Assembly (NCBI RefSeq): GCF_014750655.1
Contig: NZ_JABBXD010000001.1
Coordinates: 295,102-359,101 of the forward strand
DNA length: 64,000 nucleotides
Reading direction: 5' to 3'
Source of the DNA: Salinimonas profundi
Lineage (GTDB): Bacteria; Pseudomonadota; Gammaproteobacteria; Enterobacterales; Alteromonadaceae
Positions 44,620 to 54,326 of this stretch are shown here, piece after piece. How positions within the stretch are numbered: the stretch's first letter is position 1; every line of letters begins with the position of its first letter. Under the pieces are notes generated by a model that saw nothing but the letters and a program-made list of their open reading frames with translations, made no database searches and was not told the origin of the DNA. A program made the position numbers and the translations under genes.

Positions 44620-45270
44620 ATGAAAACACTACAATGGTTAACCGTTGCGGGCATCCTGTCACTGCCTCTTATTGCTTACTCCGGGCAGGATTCGTCATCA
44701 GAATCAGCGGCGGGCACACCAGCCGAATCTTTGCGTTCAGCACAAGATTTTGCGGATATTAATAACGAAGAGAAGCGCTCTGCCGCAATGTTTGAAGAAC
44801 TGGGCAAAGTGATACAACATCCCAGATGCATGAACTGTCATCCGGCTGGCAACCAGCCGCTTCAGGGGATGGACATGACGGTGCATGAACCGCCGGTTGA
44901 GCGCGGACCGGCCAACTTCGGTACACCGGGCATGGAATGTAACACATGCCATCAAAGTGAAAATGTGACATTAGCGGCCCAGGCGAAGGATATTAAGTCG
45001 GTGCCCGGCAATCCCAAGTGGCATCTGGCGCCCATTGAGATGGCGTGGGTCGGTAAATCGCTGACGCAAATATGTGAGCAAATTAAAGATAAAGAAAGAA
45101 ACGGCAACAAAACGATGGAAGAAATGATTCACCACATGGCAAAGGACGATTTAGTCGGTTGGGGTTGGAAACCGGGCGAAGGACGCGAACCTGCGCCGGG
45201 TACGCAGAAGTCCTTCGGTGAGCTATTTGAGGCCTGGGTGCATAGCGGGGCACATTGTCCTTCCGCGTAA
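44620..45270 (+). CDS. Dihaem c-type cytochrome partner of the molybdenum hydroxylase
   Basis: A 216-residue exported protein with signal peptide (1-20) and two haem c sites, CMNCH (70-74) and CNTCH (107-111). It starts ten bases after iorB with GAGGGG before ATG 44620. Such cytochromes accompany periplasmic isoquinoline 1-oxidoreductase-type enzymes, so it probably takes electrons from the [2Fe-2S] subunit to the respiratory chain. The segment KWHLAPIEMAWVGKSL is typical of these partner proteins as I remember them. Confidence 0.85.
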   Translation: MKTLQWLTVAGILSLPLIAYSGQDSSSESAAGTPAESLRSAQDFADINNEEKRSAAMFEELGKVIQHPRCMNCHPAGNQPLQGMDMTVHEPPVERGPANFGTPGMECNTCHQSENVTLAAQAKDIKSVPGNPKWHLAPIEMAWVGKSLTQICEQIKDKERNGNKTMEEMIHHMAKDDLVGWGWKPGEGREPAPGTQKSFGELFEAWVHSGAHCPSA

Positions 45271-45289
45271 ACAACGACTGATAACCATC

Positions 45290-45320
45290 AGGCGCCCTGA
45301 AACTTTCAGGGCGCCTTTTT
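45290..45320. terminator. Strong terminator, molybdenum hydroxylase operon / bcp
   Basis: GGCGCCCTGA, loop AACT, TCAGGGCGCC, then six Ts on the plus strand. It lies between converging genes; on the minus strand it is three bases past bcp but has a poor T-run. Confidence 0.9.
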
Positions 45321-45322
45321 TA

Positions 45323-45787
45323 CTATTGGTTTAGATAGTCCAACACCACATCATGATGTTCTTTGGTCTTAAATTTATCAAACACATGTTCAATGTTGCC
45401 TTTCTCATCAATCATGAAGCTGGTGCGATGAATGCCATCATACTCTTTGCCCATAAATTTCTTCGGACCCCATACACCAAACGCTTCAGCTACCGCATGA
45501 TCTTCATCCGATAGTAACGTAAAGTTCAGGTTTTCCTTTTCGATGAACTTAGGCAGCCGCTTTACCGGATCAGGGCTGATACCCAGAACCACAACATTGT
45601 GTTTGTCCAAAGCGTCCTTAGAATCACGCAGGCACTGCGCCTGAGTTGTGCAGCCAGGAGTCATCGCTTTAGGGTAAAAATAAACTAATACTTTTTTTCC
45701 CTCAAAAGACGACAGTGAAACAGCGTCATCGTTTTGATCCTGAAGGGTGAATTGTGGTGCTTTATCACCAGCCTGTAGCATTTTCAT
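45323..45787 (-). CDS. bcp: Thioredoxin-dependent peroxiredoxin Bcp
   Basis: Reduces hydrogen and organic peroxides; 154 residues. TPGCTTQAQCLRD carries the peroxidatic Cys46. The second Cys is at 52, whereas E. coli Bcp has its resolving Cys five residues after the first; here the spacing is six, so it may not act as the resolving Cys. ATG 45787 (or 45781) lies within the end of gcvR; the gcvR-bcp pair is as in E. coli. Confidence 0.95.
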   Translation of the reverse strand: MKMLQAGDKAPQFTLQDQNDDAVSLSSFEGKKVLVYFYPKAMTPGCTTQAQCLRDSKDALDKHNVVVLGISPDPVKRLPKFIEKENLNFTLLSDEDHAVAEAFGVWGPKKFMGKEYDGIHRTSFMIDEKGNIEHVFDKFKTKEHHDVVLDYLNQ

Positions 45788-46325
45788 AAGACTCCTTATT
45801 TGATTTATCGACCACTTTTCCGGTTAAGGATAAAGAGTCAAATAAGGCCATTACATCAGATTGCAACTGTGCAAAGTCAATTTCTGTCGAGGCATTAACC
45901 ACAAACTTACATCGCATCGTTTGCTGACCGCTGTCAGGATCTGTACTAACCCGTTGCCTGAACGCACTAATGGAAAGGTGACGATCAGCGAAAAAGCCTG
46001 TTACTGCTTTTATCTGTCCTTCTGCATCAGCACCGGTAAATTCAACATCGAAAAGGTGCTCCAGATTTTGTTTTTCATGATGACTGGTGCGCTTCATCAT
46101 TGACAGAAGATCCAGTCGCTGACAAAGAGGAGGTAAAAGACATTCGGTTTTCGTGATGGCGGTATGATTGCCCTCAAGAATCATTGTAAGTGAAAACTCT
46201 TTTCCATAGATGGCCTGACGGCTATCCAGGATATTGCATCGGGTTTCACTCACCAGCGATGAAATCTCGCTGAGAATGCCGCTGCGGTCAGTACCTAAAA
46301 TGGTGACGATAAGTTGCTGCTTCAT
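45765..46325 (-). CDS. gcvR: Glycine cleavage system transcriptional repressor GcvR
   Basis: ACT-domain protein that binds GcvA and blocks activation of the gcv operon when glycine is low. 186 residues with two ACT domains: VTILGTDRSGILSEISSLV opens the first, and a second begins near residue 92 (FDVEFTGADAEGQIKAV). It has no DNA-binding domain, as expected. It overlaps bcp by about 20 bases and is divergent from dapA, matching the E. coli neighbourhood. Confidence 0.93.
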   Translation of the reverse strand: MKQQLIVTILGTDRSGILSEISSLVSETRCNILDSRQAIYGKEFSLTMILEGNHTAITKTECLLPPLCQRLDLLSMMKRTSHHEKQNLEHLFDVEFTGADAEGQIKAVTGFFADRHLSISAFRQRVSTDPDSGQQTMRCKFVVNASTEIDFAQLQSDVMALFDSLSLTGKVVDKSNKESYENATGW

Positions 46326-46485
46326 AGACAGTGTATCTGAATTTTTTATGCATCGATGTTAGCACAGAGGTTTTTTATGTTACCAGTACAAGCCGGCAGG
46401 TAAATAGTCTAAATAAACCCGGCTATATGCTTGTTTTTAGCAGGGTGAATAATTAACATGTGCGCTCACCAAACGCGGAGACACT

Positions 46486-47370
46486 ATGTTTAAAGGCAGT
46501 TATGTTGCACTAATTACGCCGATGCATGATAACGGCGACGTTGACTATCCGGCGCTTGAACGTCTGATCAATTTTCATATTGAGCAGGGGACGCATGGTA
46601 TTGTTGCGGTAGGCACGACCGGTGAGTCGCCTACGCTGCCTTTCGATGAGCACGTTGAGGTTGTACGCCAGACGGTGAAAATGGTCGATAAAAAAATTCC
46701 GGTCATGGCCGGCGCGGGCGCCAATTCCACTGCCGAGGCAATCTTTTTAAGTCAGCAAATGGCCGGTGTTGGTGTTGATGGCTTTCTCAGTGTCGTTCCC
46801 TATTACAATAAACCTCAACAAGCGGGAATGGTTGCGCATTTCAATGCCATAGCTGATGCCACGGATATACCGGTTGTGCTGTACAACGTGCCGGGACGTA
46901 CGGTCGCCGACATGCAACCTGAAACGGTAGCTGAACTTGCTAAACATAAAAATATCGTTGGGATTAAAGATGCCACCGGCGATATGGAGCGGCTAAAAGA
47001 CATGCAGGCGCTGGTTGACAGTGATTTTGTCTTTTTAAGTGGCGATGATGCAACCAGCTGTGAGTTTTTATGTCAGGGCGGACATGGTGTTATCTCTGTC
47101 ACGGCCAATGTCGTGCCAAATGCAATTGCAAAAATGTGCGAAGCGGCATTAAATGACGATCAATTACGTTGCCGCGAAATCGACAAACCTATTAATGCGC
47201 TTCACACGGCGTTGTTCATTGAGCCTAATCCGGTTCTGCCAAAATGGGCACTGTATAAAATGGGTATGATCAACAGCCCTAATTTACGCTTGCCGATGGT
47301 TTTACCGGAACTTGCCAGTCAAAAACATATCGAAGAACTATTAAAACAACACGCCCTGTTAAAAGGTTAA
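46486..47370 (+). CDS. dapA: 4-hydroxy-tetrahydrodipicolinate synthase DapA
   Basis: Condenses pyruvate with aspartate semialdehyde, the first step of the lysine/diaminopimelate branch. 294 residues. Schiff-base Lys161 in VGIKDATGD, Tyr133 in LYNVPGRT, and the GTTGESPT loop (43-50) are all in the standard E. coli positions. ATG 46486 follows GCGGAGAC. It is followed 12 bases later by bamC, the same pair as in E. coli. No lysine riboswitch fits the short upstream region. Confidence 0.97.
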   Translation: MFKGSYVALITPMHDNGDVDYPALERLINFHIEQGTHGIVAVGTTGESPTLPFDEHVEVVRQTVKMVDKKIPVMAGAGANSTAEAIFLSQQMAGVGVDGFLSVVPYYNKPQQAGMVAHFNAIADATDIPVVLYNVPGRTVADMQPETVAELAKHKNIVGIKDATGDMERLKDMQALVDSDFVFLSGDDATSCEFLCQGGHGVISVTANVVPNAIAKMCEAALNDDQLRCREIDKPINALHTALFIEPNPVLPKWALYKMGMINSPNLRLPMVLPELASQKHIEELLKQHALLKG

Positions 47371-47382
47371 GAAGGAATATCA

Positions 47383-48495
47383 ATGAGTAAATCCCTGGCT
47401 TTGGTAAGTGGTCTTGTTGTGCTGTCCCTTGCCGGATGTTCAAGCCAACTGGAAAAGAGTACTGCAACCGGTAGTTATAAGTATCTTAAAGCGCAACAGC
47501 ACCCTAAGATGCAGGTGCCTGAGGAATTGAATCAGCCTGAGTTTTCAGATGAGTATGCTTTGCCTACGTTGGGGAATGGTGCTGATAAAGGCCTGGTTGG
47601 TCGTGATTTACGGATAATCTCTCCAGCGCTGGTTCATCCGCTGGTAACCGGCTCTCATGTTCAGGAGGGAAGCGAAGGCGCGGTGGTGACATTCGATCAG
47701 GTCGATGATCGTCAACCACTGAATCAGGCAATATGGAATGCAGTGAAAAGCTTTCTGGATAAACAAAATGTGGGCATCAGCCAGTTTAATGAAGCCCAGA
47801 ATGTTCTGATTACGGAGTGGTTTGTTCTGTCTGAAGAAGTCGAAGACGAAGACAGCCCCTGGTATGCGTGGTCATCAGATATCGATGCTGAGAAAAAGCG
47901 TCGGTTCAAATTTATTCTGGATGTCAAACCCCATGGCCGCACCGCCTCACTTCGTACCGAGCTGGTGGAATTTGAGCAGCAACGTGGTGATAACACCGTA
48001 AGAGATATCAATGATTTTGCGCGCCATCGTGAAGAAGTCGATATCCTTAATGAAGTCATTTCGCATTACGAATACCAGATTCAATTGGACAACAGCCGCC
48101 GGATTGCAGAGATTCGTCAGGGACTGCAAACGGAAATGAGCTTTAACAAGGACGGCGAACCGGCCATTCTTGTCAAAGGACAGTATGATGTTGTCTGGCC
48201 TCGCATGTTGCTGGTTCTGCGCAAACTTGGCTTTGATGTAAAAGATTTGGATAAATCTACCGGCTTGCTTTTCGTCACCTTTAACGGCGATGACGATGGA
48301 TGGTGGAACAATTTATTTTCTGGCGACAGCGAGCTGCTTGATGAAGGTGATTATCGATTGCAGCTAGCGCGTAGCGGTGAGAATACTGTCGTGACATTCA
48401 TGAATGATGAGAGTCAGCCATTTACCGCTAAAGAAGTGACTGATTTGTATGACCCCTTTTCTGAGGTTATGACCCAAGATAACCTGGACATTTAA
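47383..48495 (+). CDS. bamC: Outer-membrane assembly lipoprotein BamC
   Basis: Lipoprotein subunit of the BAM complex. 370 residues; lipobox SLAGC ends the signal peptide (Cys19). An unstructured N-terminal segment that contacts BamD (about 20-95, with [17 protein letters not shown]) and two helix-grip domains follow, the second containing [19 protein letters not shown]. It is co-transcribed with dapA and probably with purC, 13 bases downstream. Confidence 0.93.
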   Translation: MSKSLALVSGLVVLSLAGCSSQLEKSTATGSYKYLKAQQHPKMQVPEELNQPEFSDEYALPTLGNGADKGLVGRDLRIISPALVHPLVTGSHVQEGSEGAVVTFDQVDDRQPLNQAIWNAVKSFLDKQNVGISQFNEAQNVLITEWFVLSEEVEDEDSPWYAWSSDIDAEKKRRFKFILDVKPHGRTASLRTELVEFEQQRGDNTVRDINDFARHREEVDILNEVISHYEYQIQLDNSRRIAEIRQGLQTEMSFNKDGEPAILVKGQYDVVWPRMLLVLRKLGFDVKDLDKSTGLLFVTFNGDDDGWWNNLFSGDSELLDEGDYRLQLARSGENTVVTFMNDESQPFTAKEVTDLYDPFSEVMTQDNLDI

Positions 48496-48508
48496 GACTG
48501 AGACTAAG

Positions 48509-49222
48509 ATGGAAAAGCGCGAAGAACTTTATCGTGGTAAAGCCAAAACCGTATATCTGACTGACGACGCTGATAAGTTGATTCTGCATTTCAGAAACGA
48601 CACATCGGCCTTTGACGGGCAGAAAATTGAACAACTGGAACGCAAGGGTGAGGTAAATAACAAGTTTAATCATTTTATTATGAGCAAACTTGAAGATGCC
48701 GGTATTGCTACGCAGGTTGAAGCATTGCTGTCTGACAACGACTCTTTGGTTAAAAAGCTCGACATGATCCCTGTTGAGTGTGTTGTCAGAAATGTCGCGG
48801 CAGGTTCGTTAGTGAAACGCCTGGGCGTGGAAGAGGGCACATTACTGGATCCACCGGTATTTGAATTCTTCCTTAAAAATGACGCGCTTCACGACCCAAT
48901 GGTCAATGATTACCATATAATTTCGTTTGGCTGGGCGTCGGAAGATCAGATTGTCCAAATGAAAAGCCTGACCTTCCGTGTCAACGAAGTTTTAAAATCT
49001 CTGTTCGACGAGGCAGGGATGATGTTAGTTGACTATAAACTTGAGTTTGGCGTTGATGGCGAGGGTAACATCGTGTTGGGTGACGAATTTACGCCTGACG
49101 GCTGCCGCCTGTGGGATAAGGAAACCCGGAATAAAATGGATAAGGACCGTTTTCGTCAGGGGCTTGGCTCTGTAGTTGAAACGTATATAGAAGTTGCTGA
49201 GCGTCTGGGTCTTAAACTGTAG
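48509..49222 (+). CDS. purC: SAICAR synthetase PurC
   Basis: Joins aspartate to CAIR with ATP in purine synthesis. 237 residues, the same as E. coli. Family segments: [32 protein letters not shown], and [19 protein letters not shown], a metal/ATP-binding strand. Last gene of the dapA-bamC-purC unit and followed by a terminator. Confidence 0.97.
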   Translation: MEKREELYRGKAKTVYLTDDADKLILHFRNDTSAFDGQKIEQLERKGEVNNKFNHFIMSKLEDAGIATQVEALLSDNDSLVKKLDMIPVECVVRNVAAGSLVKRLGVEEGTLLDPPVFEFFLKNDALHDPMVNDYHIISFGWASEDQIVQMKSLTFRVNEVLKSLFDEAGMMLVDYKLEFGVDGEGNIVLGDEFTPDGCRLWDKETRNKMDKDRFRQGLGSVVETYIEVAERLGLKL

Positions 49223-49241
49223 CCTTGATGTGATTACACCG

Positions 49242-49270
49242 AAAAGGGGAACTGTCGTTCCCCTTTTTTA
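49242..49270 (+). terminator. Rho-independent terminator after purC
   Basis: AAGGGGAAC, loop TGTC, GTTCCCCTT, then Ts. Confidence 0.88.
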
Positions 49271-49284
49271 ATGAGGAATTTGCA

Positions 49285-50136
49285 GTGCATCTTACCCTGG
49301 ATATTCGAGTCGCCTTGCTGACCACTATTGCAATGCTGGCGTTTGCTGCGAATTCATTACTTTGTCGTATGGCATTGGTATCTACCGGTATTTCTCCCGC
49401 CGCCTTTACCGCCATCAGGCTGGTCAGTGGTGCTGCTTTTTTATTTTTGTTGGTGGCGCTCACCCGTCAAAGACGAGACGTACAAGGGTCCTGGATTGGC
49501 GCTATCTGTTTGTTTATCTATGCTACCGGGTTTTCGTTTGCCTATGTCTCGATGAACACCGGCACCGGCGCGCTTTTACTTTTCGGTGCTGTCCAGATCA
49601 CCATGCTTTTACAGGCGATAAGAAAGGGTGAGACCTTCTCGGTGCTGCAATGGCTGGGCTTTTTTATGGCAGTAGCGGGTCTTTTTATTCTCTTTTTGCC
49701 CGGTGCCACAGTCCCACCTGTTATCCCCGCGTTATTGATGGTAAGTGCAGGTATTGCCTGGGGCGTTTACTCGCTCATCGGAAAATCGGCGAACCGGCCT
49801 TTACTGATGACGGCGGGCAACTTTGTCAGATGCGTACCGCTTATTGCGTTACTTATTCCTTTTGGTATGTCTGAAACATTGCCTGTTGGTGGGATTGTTC
49901 TGGCAATACTTTCAGGGGCCGTGGCGTCAGGGGCGGGTTACGCGATCTGGTATACCGCGTTGCCTTCGCTAAGCGCGTCGCTCGCTGCCACTGTTCAGCT
50001 AAGTGTGCCTGTTATTGCGATGATAATGGGGTGGCTGGTACTGGATGAATTACTGACCGTGCAGATGCTGCTCGCTGCAACGGTTACGCTCAGTGGTATA
50101 GGCTTGGTAATTTACTTTCGCAGTAACGCGAATTAA
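49285..50136 (+). CDS. EamA-family (DMT) transporter
   Basis: A 283-residue inner-membrane protein with ten predicted helices as two EamA repeats (about 10-130 and 145-280), of the drug/metabolite transporter superfamily. GTG 49285 is preceded by TGAGGAA. The second repeat has the typical AIWYTALPSLSASLAATVQL segment. The substrate is not predictable. It converges on the yfaE gene with only 11 bases between stops. Confidence 0.87.
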   Translation: MHLTLDIRVALLTTIAMLAFAANSLLCRMALVSTGISPAAFTAIRLVSGAAFLFLLVALTRQRRDVQGSWIGAICLFIYATGFSFAYVSMNTGTGALLLFGAVQITMLLQAIRKGETFSVLQWLGFFMAVAGLFILFLPGATVPPVIPALLMVSAGIAWGVYSLIGKSANRPLLMTAGNFVRCVPLIALLIPFGMSETLPVGGIVLAILSGAVASGAGYAIWYTALPSLSASLAATVQLSVPVIAMIMGWLVLDELLTVQMLLAATVTLSGIGLVIYFRSNAN

Positions 50137-50147
50137 GCCAATAAAGG

Positions 50148-50420
50148 CTATCGGGGTATATCAATTTTTAGCGCAGAAGTAGGGATACAGCAACAAGGAA
50201 GTATTTCATCGTCGTCAATGTATGCCAGGGGATCAGTCGTGTAACTTACCTTTCCGCACAGTAACTTGGTTCTGCATGCGCCACAAAATCCTTCCCGACA
50301 GTGAAAATGCACATCGATATTGTGTGCTTCTATTGTCTCTAATAAGGTTTTGTCTGTAGACGCTGAGACGGGCCCCACATCGACAATATCGATGTGGAAC
50401 CGTTCATCAGAGTTGGACAT
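50148..50420 (-). CDS. yfaE: YfaE-like [2Fe-2S] ferredoxin for ribonucleotide reductase maintenance
   Basis: A 90-residue ferredoxin with CREGFCGACRTKL (Cys41, Cys46, Cys49) and a further Cys in the run 76-78 completing a plant-type cluster. In E. coli YfaE re-reduces the diferric centre of NrdB so that the tyrosyl radical can be rebuilt. It lies eight bases after nrdB, as in E. coli. Three consecutive Cys at the fourth-ligand position make the exact ligand ambiguous. Confidence 0.92.
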   Translation of the reverse strand: MSNSDERFHIDIVDVGPVSASTDKTLLETIEAHNIDVHFHCREGFCGACRTKLLCGKVSYTTDPLAYIDDDEILPCCCIPTSALKIDIPR

Positions 50421-50428
50421 GAAAGTGT

Positions 50429-51559
50429 TTAAAGCTCGAAGTCGGCAAAATCATCTTCGCTGACACTGGAGTCAATCTGACCGACCAGGTAAGAGCTGAT
50501 TTCAGATTCCTGCGGGGCAACCTGAACATTGTCGGAATTCAGGTAATTGTTCATCCATGGTAGCGGGTTGCTTTTCACGTCAAATGGGGTATCCAGTCCG
50601 ATTGCCGCCATACGCTGATTAGCAATGTATTCTACATACTCACACAGAATTTGCTTGTTCAGACCAATCATCGAACCATCTTTAAACAGATAGTCAGCCC
50701 ATTCTTTTTCCTGGGCAACGGCACACATGAAGATCTCTCGCGCCTGGTCTTTGCATTCCTCTGCAATTTCAGCCATTTCAGGATCGTCCTTACCTTTAGC
50801 CCAGATATTCAGAATATGCTGGGTCGATGTAAGGTGAAGGTTTTCGTCACGGGCAATCAGACGAATAATTTTAGAGTTACCTTCCATCAGCTTTCGTTCT
50901 GCAAAAGCAAAGGTGCAGGCAAAGGACACGTAGAATCTGATCGCTTCAAGCGCATTCACAGAGTTCATGCACAGATACAGCTTCTTTTTCAGCTCACGCT
51001 GATTAATGACATGGGTTTCACCATCAACCGTATGCGTTCCTTCGCCCTGTGTTTGCCAAAGCTGAGTGGCAAATATCAAGTCGTCGTAATAACGGGAAAT
51101 GTCAGAGGCACGACGCTTTATCTCGTCATTAACCACGATATCATCGAAGATATCACTGGGATCAGAGAAAAGATTTCGCAGAATATGCGTGTACGAGCGA
51201 GAATGAATCGTCTCAAAAAATGACCAGGTTTCTACCCATGTCTCTAGCTCAGGCAAAGAGATAATAGGTAGAAAGGCAATATTCGGGCTACGGCCCTGAA
51301 CGGAGTCCAGCAGCGTCTGATACTTCAGATTTGAAATAAAAATATGCTTTTCCGGATCGGTCAGTTTTTGAAAATCGACACGGTCACGGCTGACATCCAC
51401 TTCCTCAGGACGCCAGAAAAAACTAATTTGCTTTTCTATCAGCTTTTCAAAAATAGAATGTTTTTGCTGATCATACCGTGCCACATTAACCGGATTCCCG
51501 AAGAACATTGGCTCAGAAAGCGAGTTAACGCTTTGTTGGTTGAAAGTGGTGTATTTCAT
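50429..51559 (-). CDS. nrdB: Ribonucleotide reductase class Ia small subunit NrdB
   Basis: Carries the diiron-tyrosyl radical cofactor. 376 residues, the E. coli length. Iron-ligand regions include [16 protein letters not shown] and [17 protein letters not shown]. The C-terminus EDDFADFEL is the tail that docks onto NrdA. ATG 51559 is 56 bases past the nrdA stop codon; operon nrdA-nrdB-yfaE. Confidence 0.97.
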   Translation of the reverse strand: MKYTTFNQQSVNSLSEPMFFGNPVNVARYDQQKHSIFEKLIEKQISFFWRPEEVDVSRDRVDFQKLTDPEKHIFISNLKYQTLLDSVQGRSPNIAFLPIISLPELETWVETWSFFETIHSRSYTHILRNLFSDPSDIFDDIVVNDEIKRRASDISRYYDDLIFATQLWQTQGEGTHTVDGETHVINQRELKKKLYLCMNSVNALEAIRFYVSFACTFAFAERKLMEGNSKIIRLIARDENLHLTSTQHILNIWAKGKDDPEMAEIAEECKDQAREIFMCAVAQEKEWADYLFKDGSMIGLNKQILCEYVEYIANQRMAAIGLDTPFDVKSNPLPWMNNYLNSDNVQVAPQESEISSYLVGQIDSSVSEDDFADFEL

Positions 51560-51615
51560 AAGTCCCGTTTTACCTAATTCTGTAGTGATACATCAGTCCC
51601 GGCCGATGGAGCGTG

Positions 51616-53937
51616 CTATATTTTGCACGCACCACCTGCACAATCATCATCCTCAACCATTACAGCTTCCTGTGCCTGAGGCTTCTGTTGTTGCGCTTTG
51701 GCTTCAACAGAGCTGGCATCAGAAGCGCCATCACGGGTGTTGTGATAATAAAGGGTCTTAACGCCCAGTTTGTACGCGGTAAGCAAATCTTTTAACAGCA
51801 ATTTCATCGGAACTTTGCCGCTATCATATTTGCCCGGGTCATAATTAGTATTGGCCGAAATCGTTTGGTCAATAAACTTCTGCATAATACCAACCAGTTG
51901 CAGATAACCATCATTCGAAGGAATATCCCACAACAGCTCATATTTATCTTTGAGTGTTTCGTATTCAGGCACAACCTGCTTCAGAATGCCGTCTTTACTT
52001 GATTTAATGCTGATATGTCCGCGCGGTGGCTCAATACCATTGGTTGCATTTGAAATCTGAGACGATGTCTCAGACGGCATAAGTGCAGACAACGTTGAAT
52101 TGCGCAGGCCATGCGTTTTAATATCTTCGCGCAATCCATCCCAGTCCATATGCAAAGGCTCATTACATACCGAATCCAGATCCTTTTTGTAAGAATCAAT
52201 CGGCATGATGCCCTGTGCATAAGTGGTCTCATTGAACTTAGGACAGGCCCCTTTTTCCTTCGCCAGATTGTTGGACGCTTTAAGCAGGTGGTACTGCATG
52301 GCTTCAAAGGTGCGATGAACCAGGCCGTTTGCGCTGTGGTCAGAGTATTTAACGCCATTTTTCGCCAGGAAGTAGGCAAAGTTGATAACACCAACACCCA
52401 ATGTACGACGGTTCATCGTCGCGTTATAAGCAGCGGGTACCGGATAATCCTGGTAATCCAGCAGGCTGTCCAGTGCACGAACTGCCAGGTCTGAAAGCTC
52501 TTCAAACTCATCAACCGATTTTATTGCACCTAAGTTAAATGCAGAGAGGGTACACAATGCAATTTCGCCTTCTTCATCGTTAACGTGCTGAAGCGGCTTG
52601 GTTGGCAGTGCAATTTCAAGGCAAAGATTGCTCTGGCGCACTGGGGCAACTTTAGGATCGAACGGGCTGTGAGTATTACAGTGATCAACATTCTGCAGAT
52701 AGATACGGCCGGTAGAGGCACGCTCCTGCATAAACAAGCTGAACAGCTCCATCGCTTTGATCTGCTTCTTACGGATAGAAGGATCATTTTCGTACTGCAC
52801 ATACAATGCTTCGAATTTTTCTTGATCGGCGAAAAACGCATCATAAAGACCCGGCACATCAGACGGGCTGAATAGTGTGATGTAGCCATCCTTCATCATT
52901 CTTTGGTACATCAGCTTGTTGAACTGTACGCCGTAATCAAGATGTCTGACCCGGTTTTCCTCAACACCACGGTTATTTTTAAGTACCAGCAGTGACTCAA
53001 CTTCCATATGCCATAGCGGGTAAAACAGCGTAGCGGCACCGCCACGTACGCCGCCTTGTGAGCAGCTTTTTACCGCGGTCTGGAAGTACTTATAAAACGG
53101 AATACAGCCGGTATGGAACGCTTCACCGCCACGAATGGGGCTACCTAAAGCACGAATACGGCCCGCGTTTACGCCAATACCCGCACGCTGACTAACATAC
53201 TTAACAATCGCAGAGGCTGTGGCATTGATGGAATCCAGGCTGTCGCCGGTTTCAATTAATACACAAGAGCTGAACTGACGGGTTGGGGTGCGTACACCAG
53301 ACATGATAGGGGTAGGCAGAGAAAGTTTAAATGTCGACGCTGCATTATAAAAACGACGAACATAATCCAGTCGCGTGTCTTTTGGGTAATTAGCAAACAG
53401 ACAGGCTGCAACAAGCATATAAAGAAACTGGGCGCTTTCGTAAATATCGCCGGTTACGCGATTTTGTACCAGATACTTGCCTTCCAATTGTTTAACAGCG
53501 GCGTAGCTGAAATTCATATCACGCCAATGGTCAATGAACGTGTCCATCTGCGCAAATTCTTCAGGCGTATAATCTTCAAGCAGGTGTGTATCGTATTTGC
53601 CAGTATCCACCATTTTAGCTACGTGCTGGTATAACGCTGGCGGTTCAAACTGCCCATACGCTTTTTTGCGCAGGTGAAATATTGCCAGACGTGCAGCAAG
53701 ATACTGGTAATCGGGCGCATCAGTAGAGATGAGGTCTGCAGCTGACTTGATCAGCGTTTCGTGAATTTCGCTGGTTTTAATACCATCGTAAAACTGAATT
53801 TGCGCTTTTATTTCTACCTGCGAGACCGATACGTTATCAAGTCCTTCTGCCGCCCAGGTGATGACTTTATGAATTTTTTCTAAATCAATGGGCTCTTGTT
53901 CACCGTTACGTTTGGTGACGAGTAAATCGTTATTCAT
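51616..53937 (-). CDS. nrdA: Ribonucleotide reductase class Ia large subunit NrdA
   Basis: Catalytic subunit reducing ribonucleoside diphosphates to deoxy forms. 773 residues: N-terminal ATP-cone (LLVTKRNGEQEPIDLEKIHK), ten-stranded barrel with FSSCVLIETGDSLDSI (active-site Cys), RQSNLCLEIALPT with the second active-site region, and the mobile C-terminal redox pair in CAGGACKI. ATG 53937 has only a weak ribosome binding site. Expression is probably controlled by NrdR boxes about 400 bases upstream and through a long leader. Confidence 0.97.
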   Translation of the reverse strand: MNNDLLVTKRNGEQEPIDLEKIHKVITWAAEGLDNVSVSQVEIKAQIQFYDGIKTSEIHETLIKSAADLISTDAPDYQYLAARLAIFHLRKKAYGQFEPPALYQHVAKMVDTGKYDTHLLEDYTPEEFAQMDTFIDHWRDMNFSYAAVKQLEGKYLVQNRVTGDIYESAQFLYMLVAACLFANYPKDTRLDYVRRFYNAASTFKLSLPTPIMSGVRTPTRQFSSCVLIETGDSLDSINATASAIVKYVSQRAGIGVNAGRIRALGSPIRGGEAFHTGCIPFYKYFQTAVKSCSQGGVRGGAATLFYPLWHMEVESLLVLKNNRGVEENRVRHLDYGVQFNKLMYQRMMKDGYITLFSPSDVPGLYDAFFADQEKFEALYVQYENDPSIRKKQIKAMELFSLFMQERASTGRIYLQNVDHCNTHSPFDPKVAPVRQSNLCLEIALPTKPLQHVNDEEGEIALCTLSAFNLGAIKSVDEFEELSDLAVRALDSLLDYQDYPVPAAYNATMNRRTLGVGVINFAYFLAKNGVKYSDHSANGLVHRTFEAMQYHLLKASNNLAKEKGACPKFNETTYAQGIMPIDSYKKDLDSVCNEPLHMDWDGLREDIKTHGLRNSTLSALMPSETSSQISNATNGIEPPRGHISIKSSKDGILKQVVPEYETLKDKYELLWDIPSNDGYLQLVGIMQKFIDQTISANTNYDPGKYDSGKVPMKLLLKDLLTAYKLGVKTLYYHNTRDGASDASSVEAKAQQQKPQAQEAVMVEDDDCAGGACKI

Positions 53938-53974
53938 TTGTACTGGCCGTTGTGTCTGTTAGCGCTTTGTGCGT

Positions 53975-54105
53975 GGGCAAAGCCCGTGAGTTTGAGATTT
54001 TTATTATTCACGCATGTGAATAAACAAATGGTCACACTTGCTATTCACTATCATCCATCTTTTTCCTGCTACCACATATCCCTGTTCGCCCTGGACAAAG
54101 CCCAG
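53975..54105 (-). ncRNA. Candidate structured leader of nrdA (weak)
   Basis: In the presumed nrdA leader (minus strand) the stem-loop sequence GGGCTTTG[CT]CC occurs twice (53975-53985 and 54091-54105). Between them is a perfect hairpin, TTATTCAC, 4-base loop, GTGAATAA (54004-54023). They could be a regulatory RNA element or DNA operators; no known RNA family is recognised. Confidence 0.3.
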
Positions 54106-54210
54106 TGACGCTGATAGCCAAGAGAATGAGAATAAGCACAAGATAGTGAGGTTTAAGCCTTAATGCAACCCAATATCTGGTGCTTAAAACAGCGATCAAA
54201 CCGATAACAT

Positions 54211-54238
54211 TTTTAGGTTAGTGATGACTAACCTAAAA
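54211..54238. repeat. 28-base perfect palindrome in the nrdA upstream region
   Basis: TTTTAGGTTAGT, 4-base centre GATG, ACTAACCTAAAA. The T-first, A-last order on both strands is wrong for an intrinsic terminator, so an operator or an RNA hairpin is more likely. Confidence 0.6.
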
Positions 54239-54256
54239 GGATTTTACAAGCGTAAT

Positions 54257-54265
54257 TTATCCAGA
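54257..54265 (+). promoter_or_regulatory. Possible DnaA box
   Basis: TTATCCAGA, one mismatch from TTATCCACA. DnaA boxes control nrdAB in E. coli; a single near-match can occur by chance. Confidence 0.25.
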
Positions 54266-54326
54266 ATGCAAGCAATTTTGAACGAAAGATCCGTAACATA
54301 AATTTATTATTCTATTTTTGCTTTAT

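Noticed and set aside
46326-46485. Lysine riboswitch before dapA
   Set aside because: The gap to gcvR is only 160 bases and shows no recognisable lysine-riboswitch conserved elements.
50651-51223. 190-codon plus-strand ORF opposite nrdB
   Set aside because: Antisense frame within a certain gene; no supporting start or motif.
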